From contig NZ_CP015163.1 of the NCBI RefSeq assembly GCF_003312875.1, forward strand, positions 1,116,001-1,180,000: DNA of 64,000 nt, in the 5' to 3' direction. The notes beneath the pieces were generated by a model. It was not told the origin of the DNA, ran no database searches, and was given only the letters and a program-made list of their open reading frames with translations. This stretch comes from Amycolatopsis albispora (GTDB taxonomy: Bacteria; Actinomycetota; Actinomycetes; Mycobacteriales; Pseudonocardiaceae). Made by a program: the position numbers and the translations under genes. Of the stretch, positions 48,880-58,404 are shown piece by piece (position 1 is the first letter of the stretch; each line of letters starts with the position of its first letter).

Positions 48880-49506
48880 ATGCCCAGGCCACGTTCACTG
48901 ACCCCCGACCAGATCGCCGGTGCCGCGCTCGCCGTGCTCGACCGAGACGGTCTCGGCTCGCTGTCGATGCGTGCCGTGGCCGGTGAGCTCGGCATGGGCA
49001 CGATGTCGCTGTACCGCTACGTCACCGACCGAGAGCAGCTCGAAGGGCTGATCGTGGAGCTGGTGCTCGGCGGGATCGACCTCGGCGTGGACCCGGCGGG
49101 CCCGTGGCAGGAGCGGCTGGCCACGCTCGCCGGGCGGATGCGCGCGGCCGTCGGCGGGCACCCCGCCGTGGTTCCGCTGCTGCTCACGCACCGGCACAGC
49201 TCGCTGTCCTCGGCCCGCTGGGGCGAAGCCGTGCTGGAGGTGCTCACCGACGCCGGGTTCACCGGGAAACGCCGGGTCATCGCCTTCCGCGTGCTCATCG
49301 GCTACCTGCTCGGCGCGTTGCAGGCCGAGCACCTCGGCCCGCTGTCCGGTTCCGGCACCGAGGCGCTGGCCGCGCTGCCGGAGGCGGAGTTCCCCCGGTT
49401 GAGCGAAACCGCCCGCCGCGCGCGGCGGATCGGCGCCGACGAGGAATTCCGGTGTGGACTGTCGGTTGTACTGCACGGACTCGAAGCGGACGGAGGACAG
49501 CGATGA
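48880..49506 (+). CDS. TetR/AcrR-family regulator
   Basis: The 208-residue protein has an N-terminal TetR helix-turn-helix (LTPDQIAGAALAVLDRDGLG, then MRAVAGELGMGTMSLYRYVT and DREQL) and a helical ligand domain resembling TetR_C-type regulators. It should repress the divergent peroxiredoxin-like gene until a ligand binds. It is coupled by ATGA overlap to a GNAT-like gene, which in turn is coupled to pirin, so the three plus-strand genes are one operon. Confidence 0.9.
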   Translation: MPRPRSLTPDQIAGAALAVLDRDGLGSLSMRAVAGELGMGTMSLYRYVTDREQLEGLIVELVLGGIDLGVDPAGPWQERLATLAGRMRAAVGGHPAVVPLLLTHRHSSLSSARWGEAVLEVLTDAGFTGKRRVIAFRVLIGYLLGALQAEHLGPLSGSGTEALAALPEAEFPRLSETARRARRIGADEEFRCGLSVVLHGLEADGGQR

Positions 49507-49802
49507 ACGAGGAAACCCGGGTCAGCCGGGACGAAGCCGGCAGCCGGTACCAGGTGCTGGTCGGCGACCGGGTGGCCGGGTTCGCCGAGTACCGCGAGCA
49601 CGGCGACCGGACGGTGTTCACCCACACCGAGATCGCTGACGAGTTCGGCGGGCGCGGGCTGGGCAAGGTGCTCGCCGCCGGCGCGCTCGACGACGCGGTG
49701 TCCCGCGGCCGGGTGCTCGTGCCGCTGTGCCCGTTCATCGCGAGTTACCTCAAGCGGAACCCGGGTTACCAGGAGCACGTCGACTGGGACGCGGCGCGAT
49801 GA
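49503..49802 (+). CDS. GNAT-type N-acetyltransferase (YidJ/GCN5-like short form)
   Basis: The 99-residue protein has the compact GNAT signature VFTHTEIADEFGGRGLGKVL, with the acetyl-CoA loop R-G-L-G, and LVPLCPFIASYLKRNPGYQE, characteristic of the short YidJ/COG2388 group. The target amine is unknown. ATG overlaps the TetR stop (49503-49506), and its stop overlaps the pirin start (49799-49802). Confidence 0.87.
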   Translation: MNEETRVSRDEAGSRYQVLVGDRVAGFAEYREHGDRTVFTHTEIADEFGGRGLGKVLAAGALDDAVSRGRVLVPLCPFIASYLKRNPGYQEHVDWDAAR

Positions 49803-50761
49803 CCAATCTGGACAGTGAGCCGGAGGAGACGCTCTGCCGGTCGGTGGCGGGGGAGGGCGCGGTCGCCGAGTTCCACGAACCGCGCGTGGTCCCGCTCGGC
49901 GGACTGCGCGGTATGCGGGTCGAACGGGTGCTGCCGCAGCGCGCGCTGCCCACCGTCGGTGCCTGGTGCTTCCTCGACCAGTTCGGGCCGGAACGCGTCG
50001 AGATGAGCGTGCTGCCGCACCCGCACACCGGCCTGCAGACGGTGACCTGGCCGCTGGCCGGGGAGATCCGGCACCGGGATTCGGTCGGCTCGGACGTGCT
50101 CGTGCGTCCCGGGCAGCTGAACCTGATGACGGCCGGGCGCGGCATCGCGCATTCGGAGTTCTCCGTGCTCCCGGAGCAGGACGAGGAAATCCCGCTGTTG
50201 CACGCCGTGCAGTTGTGGGTCGCGCTGCCCGACGAGGCGCTCGGTGCCGAGCCCGCCTTCGAACAGCACACCGAACTGCCCGAGTACGTCGCCGACGGGG
50301 TGACGGCGACCGTGCTGATGGGCTCGCTCGGCGACGCCGTTTCGCCCGCCACGACCTACACCCCGTTGCTGGGCGCGGATCTGGCCGTCGAACCGGGCGC
50401 GCGGGCGGTGCTGCCGCTGCGTCCCGACTTCGAGCACGCGGTGCTGGTGCTCGAGGGCGAGATCGAGGTGGACGGCCTGCCGGTGGTGCCGGGGCCGTTG
50501 CTGTACCTCGGCACCGGGCGCGCGGAACTGGAGATCACCGCGAGCGACCACGCGCAGGCGCTGCTGCTCGGCGGCGAACCGTTCCCCGGTGAGCTGGTGA
50601 TGTGGTGGAACTTCGTCGGCCGCGGCCACGACGAGATCGCCGCCGCGCGCGCCGACTGGGAGAACGGGGAGCGCTTCGGCTTGGTCGATGGCCACGGCGA
50701 CGAGCGGATTCCCGCGCCCGCGTTGCCGGGCGTCCGCCTGACGCCACGGCGCCGCCGATAG
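49799..50761 (+). CDS. pirin family protein (bicupin)
   Basis: The 320-residue two-cupin protein has the pirin metal-site stretch SVLPHPHTGLQTVTWPLAGE, the second ligand stretch MTAGRGIAHSEFSVLPEQDE and a C-terminal pirin_C domain. Pirins bind iron and some oxidise quercetin or act as redox-linked cofactors. Its place after a TetR and opposite a peroxiredoxin is in line with an oxidative-stress role. It converges on the carboxyltransferase gene with a 2-bp gap. Confidence 0.9.
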   Translation: MTNLDSEPEETLCRSVAGEGAVAEFHEPRVVPLGGLRGMRVERVLPQRALPTVGAWCFLDQFGPERVEMSVLPHPHTGLQTVTWPLAGEIRHRDSVGSDVLVRPGQLNLMTAGRGIAHSEFSVLPEQDEEIPLLHAVQLWVALPDEALGAEPAFEQHTELPEYVADGVTATVLMGSLGDAVSPATTYTPLLGADLAVEPGARAVLPLRPDFEHAVLVLEGEIEVDGLPVVPGPLLYLGTGRAELEITASDHAQALLLGGEPFPGELVMWWNFVGRGHDEIAAARADWENGERFGLVDGHGDERIPAPALPGVRLTPRRRR

Positions 50762-50763
50762 CC

Positions 50764-52203
50764 CTACAGCGGGATGTTGCGGTGGGTGCCCCTCGCCGCC
50801 GGGAGCACGGCGAAGAGTTCGGCGAGGCGTTGGCGCGTGTCGGCGGGCTTGATCACCTCATCGACCACGCCGATGCTCATCGCGCGCCCGACGCCGCCCG
50901 CGATCAGCTCGTGCTCGGCGACCAGTTCCGCCCGCAGTGCCTCGCGTTCTTCTTCGGGCGCCGCGGCCAGTTTCTTGCGGTGCAGGATGCCGACGGCCGC
51001 CTCGGCACCCATCACCGCGACCTCGGCCTCCGGCCAGGCGAGCACCGCGCTGGCGCCGAGCGAGCGCGAGTTCATCGCGATGTACGCGCCGCCGTAGGAC
51101 TTCCTGGTGACCAGCGTGATCCGCGGAACCACCGCTTCGGCGAAGGCGTGCAGCAGTTTCGCGCCACGCCGGACCACGCCGTTCCACTCCTGGCCCACGC
51201 CCGGCAGGTAACCGGGAACATCGACCAGTACCAGCAGCGGAATGCCGAAACTGTCGCACATCCGCACGAACCGGGAAGCCTTCTCCGCCGACAGTGAATC
51301 GAGGCAGCCGCCCTTGCGCAACGGGTTGTTCGCGATGACACCGACGGTCCGGCCGCCGAGCCTGCCGAACCCGATCACCACGTTCGGCGCCCATTTCGCC
51401 TGCAGTTCGGCGAAATCGCCGTCGTCGAGCAGGGCGCGCACGAGCGGCTTGACGTCGTAGGCGCGGCGCGGGGAATCCGGCAGCAGCGCGCGGAGGTCCT
51501 CGGCCGGAGCGATCGCGGCCGGGTTGGTCACTCCCGGCCTGCCGACAAAACCGACGATGCGCCGGGCTTCGGCGTAAGCGTCGCTTTCGGACTCGGTGGT
51601 CACGTGCACGACACCCGACTTGCGGCCGTGTGCCTCGACCCCGCCCAGTCCCGCCATGTCGATCTGCTCGCCGGTGACCGAGCGCACCACGTCCGGCCCG
51701 GTGACAAAAACCCGGCCGGCTTCGGACATCACCACCAGGTCGGTCAGCGCGGGACCGTAGGCCGCGCCGCCCGCGGCCGGGCCGAGCACCACCGAAAGCT
51801 GCAGGACCCGGCCCGACGCCCGGACCATCGCGGCGAACATCCGGCCGATGCCGTCGAGCGCGGCGACGCCCTCGTTCAGCTTCGCGCCGCCGGAATGCCA
51901 CACGCCGATCACCGGGCAGTCCTCGGCGACGGCCAGTTCGATGGCGTCCACGATCAGCGGTGCCTCGTCCACCCCGATGGCACCGCCCATCCGGCTGCCG
52001 TCGGTGCAGTAGGCGACCACCGGCACCCCGTCGACCAGGCCTCGGGCGACCACCACCCCGATGCCGCCGGTGTGGTGCACCGGCCGCAGTGAACCCGGGT
52101 CGAGCAGCTGCGTCAGCCGGTGCACCGGGTCGCGGTGGTCCGGCACGGCTGCCGTGGTTCCGGCACTGCTTTCGGCGCTGCCGGGTGTGGCGAAGATCGT
52201 CAT
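50764..52203 (-). CDS. acyl-CoA carboxylase carboxyltransferase (beta) subunit
   Basis: The 479-residue protein has crotonase-like N- and C-terminal halves: VVAYCTDGSRMGGAIGVDEA, WHSGGAKLNEGVAALDGIGR, GPAAGGAAYGPALTDLVVMS, VIANNPLRKGGCLDSLSAEK and VDVPGYLPGVGQEWNGVVRR. These match PccB/AccD-type subunits that move the carboxyl group from biotin to an acyl-CoA. No biotin carboxylase subunit is nearby, so it must pair with one encoded elsewhere. It is slightly short compared with the usual 510-530 residues. ATG 52203 and GTG 52206 are both possible starts. Confidence 0.9.
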   Translation of the reverse strand: MTIFATPGSAESSAGTTAAVPDHRDPVHRLTQLLDPGSLRPVHHTGGIGVVVARGLVDGVPVVAYCTDGSRMGGAIGVDEAPLIVDAIELAVAEDCPVIGVWHSGGAKLNEGVAALDGIGRMFAAMVRASGRVLQLSVVLGPAAGGAAYGPALTDLVVMSEAGRVFVTGPDVVRSVTGEQIDMAGLGGVEAHGRKSGVVHVTTESESDAYAEARRIVGFVGRPGVTNPAAIAPAEDLRALLPDSPRRAYDVKPLVRALLDDGDFAELQAKWAPNVVIGFGRLGGRTVGVIANNPLRKGGCLDSLSAEKASRFVRMCDSFGIPLLVLVDVPGYLPGVGQEWNGVVRRGAKLLHAFAEAVVPRITLVTRKSYGGAYIAMNSRSLGASAVLAWPEAEVAVMGAEAAVGILHRKKLAAAPEEEREALRAELVAEHELIAGGVGRAMSIGVVDEVIKPADTRQRLAELFAVLPAARGTHRNIPL

Positions 52204-52594
52204 CACGCACCTCGTGGGCCGTGGGCAGGGGCGGGGCCCAGTAGACCCGTCGGCGGCAACGGAAACGCCTAGTTTTCGGCACTTCCACGGGCGGTCCGAA
52301 ACCACCTTCTGTCATGGTCCAAGTGCGGTTGGTAAATGACTGACGAAGCGGTGGAAAACCCGGTGACCGCCCGTCGATCAGCGGAACGTGTGCGGCCGAT
52401 CGCGTTCCGTGTGAGTGCGGTGAACGGCCCCGGCTGGGTTTTCCACCGGGCACCCATCGGGCGGTAACTGCGTTGTGTGCCACCGAAGCGGTGAATCCGT
52501 GCCCTCCGCATCCGTTCCGGCGGCCGGATCGGCGTTCCCGCTGCCGTGGGTTTGCCGGGGCGTCATGGCGGAAGACCTGCTCGGCGCGCTCATT

Positions 52595-52609
52595 GGTTAA
52601 TTCTTAACC
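52595..52609. promoter_or_regulatory. palindrome GGTTAA-TTC-TTAACC
   Basis: Perfect six-base AT-rich arms around TTC, about 212-226 bp upstream of the TTG start of the first LAL gene. Candidate operator; the binding protein is unknown. Confidence 0.4.
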
Positions 52610-52659
52610 GGAAACCGTGACCTGACGCGGAAGTGGTGCGTTCGGCCCTACCGCGTTCT

Positions 52660-52675
52660 CCGTACGAACGTACGG
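52660..52675. promoter_or_regulatory. 16-bp palindrome CCGTACG-AA-CGTACGG
   Basis: Perfect seven-base arms around AA, 146 bp upstream of the first LAL gene. Its inner ten bases, TACGAACGTA, match the TetR/peroxiredoxin divergent region at 48841-48850. The shape suits a TetR-type regulator. Confidence 0.55.
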
Positions 52676-52820
52676 TTCCACTGCCGGATCACTGGTCGTG
52701 CGAGACGGCCTGTGCGCAGCCTAACCTTGGGACCGCGGATGCGGCCTGGGGGCCGGGATGCGGGATTCGCCCGCCATCTGGCGAAGTCGTCACGGGCCGC
52801 ACCGTGCAAGGGAGGACCAG

Positions 52821-55691
52821 TTGGTCGAGCGGACGGAAGTCCCCGGCGACTCCGGCGTGCTGATCGGCCGGAGCGGTGAACTGGGGGCCCTCGCACGGCT
52901 GGCCGCGGCCGCCCGCGCCGGTGACGCGGGCCTGATCGTCCTTTCCGGACCGAGCGGGATCGGCAAGTCCAGTCTGCTGCGGGCGTTCACCGGGCACGCG
53001 GCCGCCGAAGGCATGCGGGTGCTGCACGGCACCTGCGGTGAAGTGGTGGCGGGCACCGGGTACGGCGGCGCGCAGGCCCTGTTCGGTTCGCTGGACCTGA
53101 CCGGCGCGGATTCCGGGCTGCTGCGCGGTGGCGCCCGCCGGGCGCTGGTCGCGCTGGCCGACGACCCCGGCGACGCCGGCTCGGCCGCCGACTACCCGGC
53201 GCTGCACGGGCTCTACTGGCTCGCGGTGAACCTGATGGCCGACGGCCCGCTGGTGCTGGCGCTGGACGACGTGCACTGGTGCGACGAGCGGTCGCTGCGC
53301 TGGCTGGAGTTCCTGATGCGGCGCGCGGACACGCTGCCGCTGCTGGTGGTCCTCGCGCTGCGCACCGAGATCGGACCCGTGGCGCCCGGCGCGCTCGCCG
53401 ACATCTCCGCGCAGCCGCGTTCGGTCACCGTCGACGTCGGACCGCTGGGCGAGGCCGACGTGGCCACCATGATCACCCGCGACTTCGGCAACCCCGCCGA
53501 TCCGTCCTTTGTGCACAACGCGGCGATGGTCTCCGGCGGCAACCCGCTGGTGCTCACCCGGCTGCTGCACGAACTGCGGGAACTGGGCGTGCCACCGGAC
53601 GAAACGGGCGCGCGGCGGGTCACCGAGGTCGGCCGGTACGTGGTGGCGACCTCGGTCCGCGCCACGCTGGACAGCAAGCCGGACTGGGTGCGTGCCGTGG
53701 CGATCGCCGTCGCCGTGCTCGGCGACCACGGCGAGGAACTGCTCGGCGCGCTGGCCGGGGTGCCCTCGTCGCAGGTGGAAACCGCGCTCGAGGTGCTGCG
53801 CGGCGCGGACGTGCTGGCCGCCGACCGCGTCGAGCCGGTGCACGACGTGGTGCGCTCGGCGGTGCTCGACTCGATCAGCCCGGCCGATCTCGCCGCGCTG
53901 CGCGTGCGCGCGGCCAGCCTGCTCAGCGACGCGGGCCGTCCGGCCGAGGACGTGGCGAACCTGCTGCTGCTCGTCCCGGACGTGACCCAGCCCTGGATGG
54001 CGGGGGTGCTGCGCGCGGCCGCCGCGCGTGCCGAGCTGCGGGGTGCGCCCGAGGCCGCGATCCGGTACCTCTACCGCGTGCTGGAAGCCGAACCGGAGAG
54101 CGTGCCGGTGCGGCTGCAACTGGCCAGGTCGCTGGCCGAGCTCGACCCGCCGAAGGGCGCGGCGCTGCTGCGGGAGGCGCTGGTGCTGGCGCTGGACGTG
54201 CGCACCAGGGCGATGGTCGCGGTGCAGTTCGGCATGACCTGCCTCCACGTGCAGAAGTCACCCGAAGCCGTGCGGGTGCTCAGCGAAGTGCTCGACGCGC
54301 TGGACCTGGAACTGGGGCCCGATCCCGATCCGGCCGACCGCGAGCTGCGCACCCACGTCGAATCGGCGCTGCTGCTCACCGGCGTGGACGAGAAGTCGAC
54401 CGTCGCGGCGGTCCGCGAGCGGGTGGCGCGGATGACCCCGCCGCCGGGGGACACCCCGGCGCAGCGGCAGCTGCTCGGCACGATGACCGTGGTGACCGCG
54501 ATGGACGGCACCTCCCCGGCGCTGGCGGTGGAGCAGGCGCGGCGGGCCATGCGTGCCCCCGGTGTCACGCTCGGCGGGTGGTCGCTGCTGTCCGCCGCGC
54601 TCGCGCTCAGCTTCGCCGACGAGGTGGGCGACTGCATGGACGCGCTCGACCGGGTCCTCGAGCACGCCAGGGAAAACGCGGCGGTCCGCACCTACGTGCT
54701 CACGTTGTCCTTCCGCGCGTTCATCATGCACGGGCTCGGCGAGCTGGCCGACGCGATCTCCGACGCCCAGGTCTCGCTCGACGTCAGCCGCGGGGAACCG
54801 TGGGGTGACGCGGTGACCATGCCGCCGACCGCGCTCGCCGCCGGGCTGATCGACCGCGGTGAACCGGCCCGCGCCGAGGAACTGCTGGCCGGGGTGGGGC
54901 GCGCCGGCCTGGACCGGTTCGTCTGGGAGTACCACTGGTTCCTGATGACCCGCGCGCGGGCGCGCTGGGCGCTCGGTGACGCCGACACTGCGCTCGCGTT
55001 GTTCGATGAGTGCGGCCGCTCGCTGAAGGACGCGGGGCTGGTCAACCCGGCGTTCGTGCCCTGGTGGGTGGAGTCGGCGTGCGTGCTGGCCGACACCCGC
55101 CGCCCCGGCGACGCGGTGGAGATCGTCGAGTACGGCACGGAGCTGGCGCGCCGCTGGGGCACCCCGCGGGTGCTCGGGCTGGCCGCGCTCGCGCGCGGGG
55201 TGATCACGCCGGGCACGGCCGGGATGGAACTGCTCGCCGAAGCCGCGTCCCTGCTGGCCCGCTCACCCGCGCGCCTGGAGCAGGCACGCGCCGAATTCCG
55301 GCTCGGGCAGGCACTGCTGGAGTCCGGGTTTTCCGAACGCGCGCGCGGGCACCTGCGCACGGCCGCCGACCTGGCCCGCCGGTGCGGGGCACTGGCGCTG
55401 GCGCGGTCGGCCCGCCGCGGGCTGGTCGCGGCGGGCGGGCGGATGCGGGAGATCACCGAATCGCCGGTCGACATGCTCACCGGCACCGAGCGCAAGGTCG
55501 CCGCGCTGGCGGTGGCCGGGTCGAGCAACCGGGCCATCGCCGAATCGCTGTTCGTCACCGTGCGCACGGTCGAATCGCACCTGACCAACGTCTACCGCAA
55601 GCTGGGCGTCGGCTCGCGTGCCGAACTCGACACCGCCCTGGCCGACATGCCGCGCTCGCTCGGCGGCCCGGCGAAACGGGTGTTCTCGTGA
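52821..55691 (+). CDS. LAL-type LuxR regulator 1 of 3 (intact Walker A)
   Basis: The 956-residue regulator has Walker A GPSGIGKS (residues 43-50), Walker B LVLALDDVHWCDERSLRWLE, a long helical middle region, and a C-terminal LuxR helix-turn-helix (LTGTERKVAALAVAGSSNRA followed by VRTVESHLTNVYRKLGVGSR). TTG 52821 is chosen as start because AGGGAGG is 5 bp upstream; an ATG at 52758 lacks such a site. It is first of three tandem LAL genes and is linked to the second by a GTGA overlap. Such regulators often control nearby biosynthetic genes. Its target is unknown. Confidence 0.88.
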   Translation: MVERTEVPGDSGVLIGRSGELGALARLAAAARAGDAGLIVLSGPSGIGKSSLLRAFTGHAAAEGMRVLHGTCGEVVAGTGYGGAQALFGSLDLTGADSGLLRGGARRALVALADDPGDAGSAADYPALHGLYWLAVNLMADGPLVLALDDVHWCDERSLRWLEFLMRRADTLPLLVVLALRTEIGPVAPGALADISAQPRSVTVDVGPLGEADVATMITRDFGNPADPSFVHNAAMVSGGNPLVLTRLLHELRELGVPPDETGARRVTEVGRYVVATSVRATLDSKPDWVRAVAIAVAVLGDHGEELLGALAGVPSSQVETALEVLRGADVLAADRVEPVHDVVRSAVLDSISPADLAALRVRAASLLSDAGRPAEDVANLLLLVPDVTQPWMAGVLRAAAARAELRGAPEAAIRYLYRVLEAEPESVPVRLQLARSLAELDPPKGAALLREALVLALDVRTRAMVAVQFGMTCLHVQKSPEAVRVLSEVLDALDLELGPDPDPADRELRTHVESALLLTGVDEKSTVAAVRERVARMTPPPGDTPAQRQLLGTMTVVTAMDGTSPALAVEQARRAMRAPGVTLGGWSLLSAALALSFADEVGDCMDALDRVLEHARENAAVRTYVLTLSFRAFIMHGLGELADAISDAQVSLDVSRGEPWGDAVTMPPTALAAGLIDRGEPARAEELLAGVGRAGLDRFVWEYHWFLMTRARARWALGDADTALALFDECGRSLKDAGLVNPAFVPWWVESACVLADTRRPGDAVEIVEYGTELARRWGTPRVLGLAALARGVITPGTAGMELLAEAASLLARSPARLEQARAEFRLGQALLESGFSERARGHLRTAADLARRCGALALARSARRGLVAAGGRMREITESPVDMLTGTERKVAALAVAGSSNRAIAESLFVTVRTVESHLTNVYRKLGVGSRAELDTALADMPRSLGGPAKRVFS

Positions 55692-58399
55692 GCGGCCACG
55701 CCGAGTTGTTCGGCCTCGAACGGGAGGCCGAGCGGCACGCCCTGACCTCCGTGCTCGGCGCGCTCGACCGCGGAATCCCTTCCGTGGTCACGATTTCCGG
55801 GGCTCCCGGGCTCGGCCAGCTCGACCTGCTGCGCTGGATCGCCCGGCTGGCCACCGGCCAGGGCGTGCGCGTGCTGTGGGCGCGCGCGGCACCGGCCGAG
55901 CACGGCCTGCGTTACGGCGTGGTCGCCCAGCTGCTCACCCCGCTGGTGCCCGGCGTGCGTGACCTGCTGGCCGGGCCGGACCAGCTGCCGGGGCTGGCCG
56001 AGCTGCTGCGGGCCGCGCGCACGCGGCCGACCATGGTGATCGTCGAGGACGGGCAGTGGCTCGACCCGGCGTCCTCGGCCTGGCTGCAGGCGCTGGTGCG
56101 GCGGCTGCCCGGCACCCGGATCGCGATGCTCGCCAGCACCGGCGGGACCTGCGGGGACTGCGCCGCGGTGTCCAGCCTGGCCGCCACCGGCCAGGTCAAC
56201 GCCGTCGAGATGCTGCTCGCGCCGCTGAGCGCACGCGGGGTGGCGGACGCGGTGGAGCTGGTCTGCGGTGAGCGCGGCGAGGACGGTTTCTGCGCCGCCG
56301 CGCTGGCCACCACCGGCGGGAATCCCTTGCTGCTGCGGGAAGTCCTCGGCGAGTACCACGCCCGCGGTGGCGCACCGGTGGACGCCGGGGCGCCGCGGCT
56401 GCGCGCCATCGGTGAGGCGGCGCTGGGCGACTACGCCGCCCGTGTCCTGGATGGACTGTCCGAAGAGGCCATTTCGGTGCTGCGCGCGGTGGCGGTCTGC
56501 GGTGCGGTGCTGGACTTCCCGCTGGTCTGCCGGCTGGCCGGTGAGCAGGACCTGCACGAGTCGCGGATCCGCGCGATCATCGCCGCCAGCGGGCTCGCGG
56601 TGGAGGCGGGGGACCGGCTGCGCGTGCGTGCCCCGGTGGTCGCGGCCAGGGTGCTGGAGAGCATGCCGGGCGCCGAACGCGCCGAACTGCACGCGCGGGC
56701 CGCCGAGCTGGCCTACCGGGCCGACGTCCGCGACGCCGACGTCGCGCGGATCCTGTTGCAGGCCGGGCCGATCGGCGCGCGCTGGGTGGTGCACCTGCTG
56801 CGCCGCAGCTTCGTTTCGGCACTGCGCACCGGTGACGACGGCGCGGCGATCGCGTACCTGAACCGGGCGCTGGACGAACCGCTGGAACCGCTCGAGCGGG
56901 CGCGGCTGAACTTCGAACTCGCCTCGGTGCAGGTGGCCAGGGTGCCGGTGGCCAGCGACCGGCGGCTGAGCGAGCTGGCCACCACTCCCGGCCGCGAGTT
57001 CGCCGGGCTGCGGCTGCGCGCGGTGGACGCCAAGCTGTCCCGCGGTGACAGCCACTGGGCGCGCCGGGTGGCCGCGGAGGCCGTGCTCGCCGAGCACGAG
57101 TCCGAAAAGGACGGAATGCTGGCGCTGTACTGGCTGTCCGAGCAGACCCGCCAGGACGACGGCGAGCCGATGGTGCCGGAGATGCCGCCGTTGCCGGACC
57201 ACCCGCTGGACACCGCGCAGGCCGGGGCCCGGGCCTGGCAGCTCGCGGCTTCGGCGAACGACCTGCAGGCCACCCGCGTGCTGGCGCGGCGCGCGCTGCG
57301 CCGGGAGGAGGACCGGCCGCTGCTGGTGATGCCCCGGCTGTCCGCCTGCCGCGCGTTGTTCCTCACCGACGACCTCGAAGAAGCCGAAGTGCAGCTGAAC
57401 GCGCTGCTCGCCGACGTGCAGCGCGAGCACCTGCGCGCGGGCACCGCCCGTGTGCTCGCCGCGCGTGCCGAGCTGAGCATGCGCACCGGCCGCAACGACG
57501 TCGCCGAACGGGACCTGGCCGCCGCCGAGCGCGCGCTGCCGCTGAGCGGGTGGCACCCGAACATCGCCTCCTACCCGATCTCGCTGCAGCTGTGCATCGA
57601 TGTCCAATATGGACGGCTGGACCGGGCCAGGGCGCTGCTCGGCAGGGCACGGCCGGCCGAGGGCGCGTTTTCGGCGTACTTCATGTTCGCCAAGGGACTG
57701 CTGTCGCTGGCCGAGGGCAGGCCGGTGGACGCGCTGGACATGTTCCGCGAGTGCGGCAGGCGGCTGCTGCGGCAGCACATCGTCAATCCCGGGCTGCTGC
57801 CGTGGCGGTCGGTGGCCGCCGGTGCGGCCGCCGCGCTGGGCCACGTCAAGGAGGCGCAGCGGCTCAGCCTGGAGGAGTGGACGCTGGCCGAGAAGTGGGG
57901 CGCGCCGAGCGCGCTCGGCTGGGCGGAAATGGGGTTTTCGCGGCTGTCCGGCGAACAACGGGTGATGCGGGCGCGCGAAGCGCTGCGGGTGCTGCGCGGG
58001 TTCCGGCTGAGCCCGGTCTACACGCTGGCACTGCTGGAAGCCGCCGCCGCCGAGTTGGACGACGGTGACCCGGCCGAGGCGCCCCCGCTGCTGGGCGAGG
58101 CGTCCGCGCTGGCCACCATCCACCGCTCGCACTGGCTCACCACACGGCTGCGGGAGCTGAGCGAGCGGGCCGGCGGCGCCCCGGCCACGCCGGTTTCGCC
58201 GATTTGGACTTCGCTGTCCGAACCGGAGCGTAAGGTCGCCGTCATGGTTGCCCGCGGTCGTGTCAACGGCGAGATCGCCGAGACCCTCTCGGTCACCAAG
58301 CGGACCGTGGAGCGGCGGCTCAGCTGCGTCTACCGCAAGCTGGGCATCAGCGGGCGGGAGGAACTCGGCGCGCTGGTCCGGTCGATGGAGGGGTTCTGA
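55688..58399 (+). CDS. LAL-type LuxR regulator 2 of 3 (Walker A lost)
   Basis: The 903-residue protein has the same layout as its neighbours, but the ATP-binding loop is GAPGLGQL (residues 38-45), with Gln44 instead of the essential Lys and Leu instead of Ser/Thr. Walker B is also altered (TMVIVEDGQWLDPASSAWLQ). The helical middle part and a LuxR helix-turn-helix (LSEPERKVAVMVARGRVNGE then KRTVERRLSCVYRKLGISGR) remain, so it may bind DNA without ATP control or act with regulators 1 and 3. It is coupled to regulator 1 (GTGA) and is followed by regulator 3 after 5 bp. Confidence 0.87.
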   Translation: MSGHAELFGLEREAERHALTSVLGALDRGIPSVVTISGAPGLGQLDLLRWIARLATGQGVRVLWARAAPAEHGLRYGVVAQLLTPLVPGVRDLLAGPDQLPGLAELLRAARTRPTMVIVEDGQWLDPASSAWLQALVRRLPGTRIAMLASTGGTCGDCAAVSSLAATGQVNAVEMLLAPLSARGVADAVELVCGERGEDGFCAAALATTGGNPLLLREVLGEYHARGGAPVDAGAPRLRAIGEAALGDYAARVLDGLSEEAISVLRAVAVCGAVLDFPLVCRLAGEQDLHESRIRAIIAASGLAVEAGDRLRVRAPVVAARVLESMPGAERAELHARAAELAYRADVRDADVARILLQAGPIGARWVVHLLRRSFVSALRTGDDGAAIAYLNRALDEPLEPLERARLNFELASVQVARVPVASDRRLSELATTPGREFAGLRLRAVDAKLSRGDSHWARRVAAEAVLAEHESEKDGMLALYWLSEQTRQDDGEPMVPEMPPLPDHPLDTAQAGARAWQLAASANDLQATRVLARRALRREEDRPLLVMPRLSACRALFLTDDLEEAEVQLNALLADVQREHLRAGTARVLAARAELSMRTGRNDVAERDLAAAERALPLSGWHPNIASYPISLQLCIDVQYGRLDRARALLGRARPAEGAFSAYFMFAKGLLSLAEGRPVDALDMFRECGRRLLRQHIVNPGLLPWRSVAAGAAAALGHVKEAQRLSLEEWTLAEKWGAPSALGWAEMGFSRLSGEQRVMRAREALRVLRGFRLSPVYTLALLEAAAAELDDGDPAEAPPLLGEASALATIHRSHWLTTRLRELSERAGGAPATPVSPIWTSLSEPERKVAVMVARGRVNGEIAETLSVTKRTVERRLSCVYRKLGISGREELGALVRSMEGF

Positions 58400-58404
58400 A
58401 ACCG

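Larger units (their letters stand above)
52207..52820. other. 614-bp divergent region upstream of the three-LAL operon
   Basis: No open frame with normal codon use or a start site was found. The region holds promoters for the carboxyltransferase gene (minus) and the LAL operon (plus). It contains two palindromes: GGTTAA-TTC-TTAACC (52595-52609) and CCGTACG-AA-CGTACGG (52660-52675). It ends in the ribosome-binding site AGGGAGG for the TTG start. Confidence 0.6.

Noticed and set aside
52269..52511. 80-codon minus-strand frame upstream of the carboxyltransferase gene
   Set aside because: Overlaps the presumed promoter region, composition is random-looking, and no start signal was seen.
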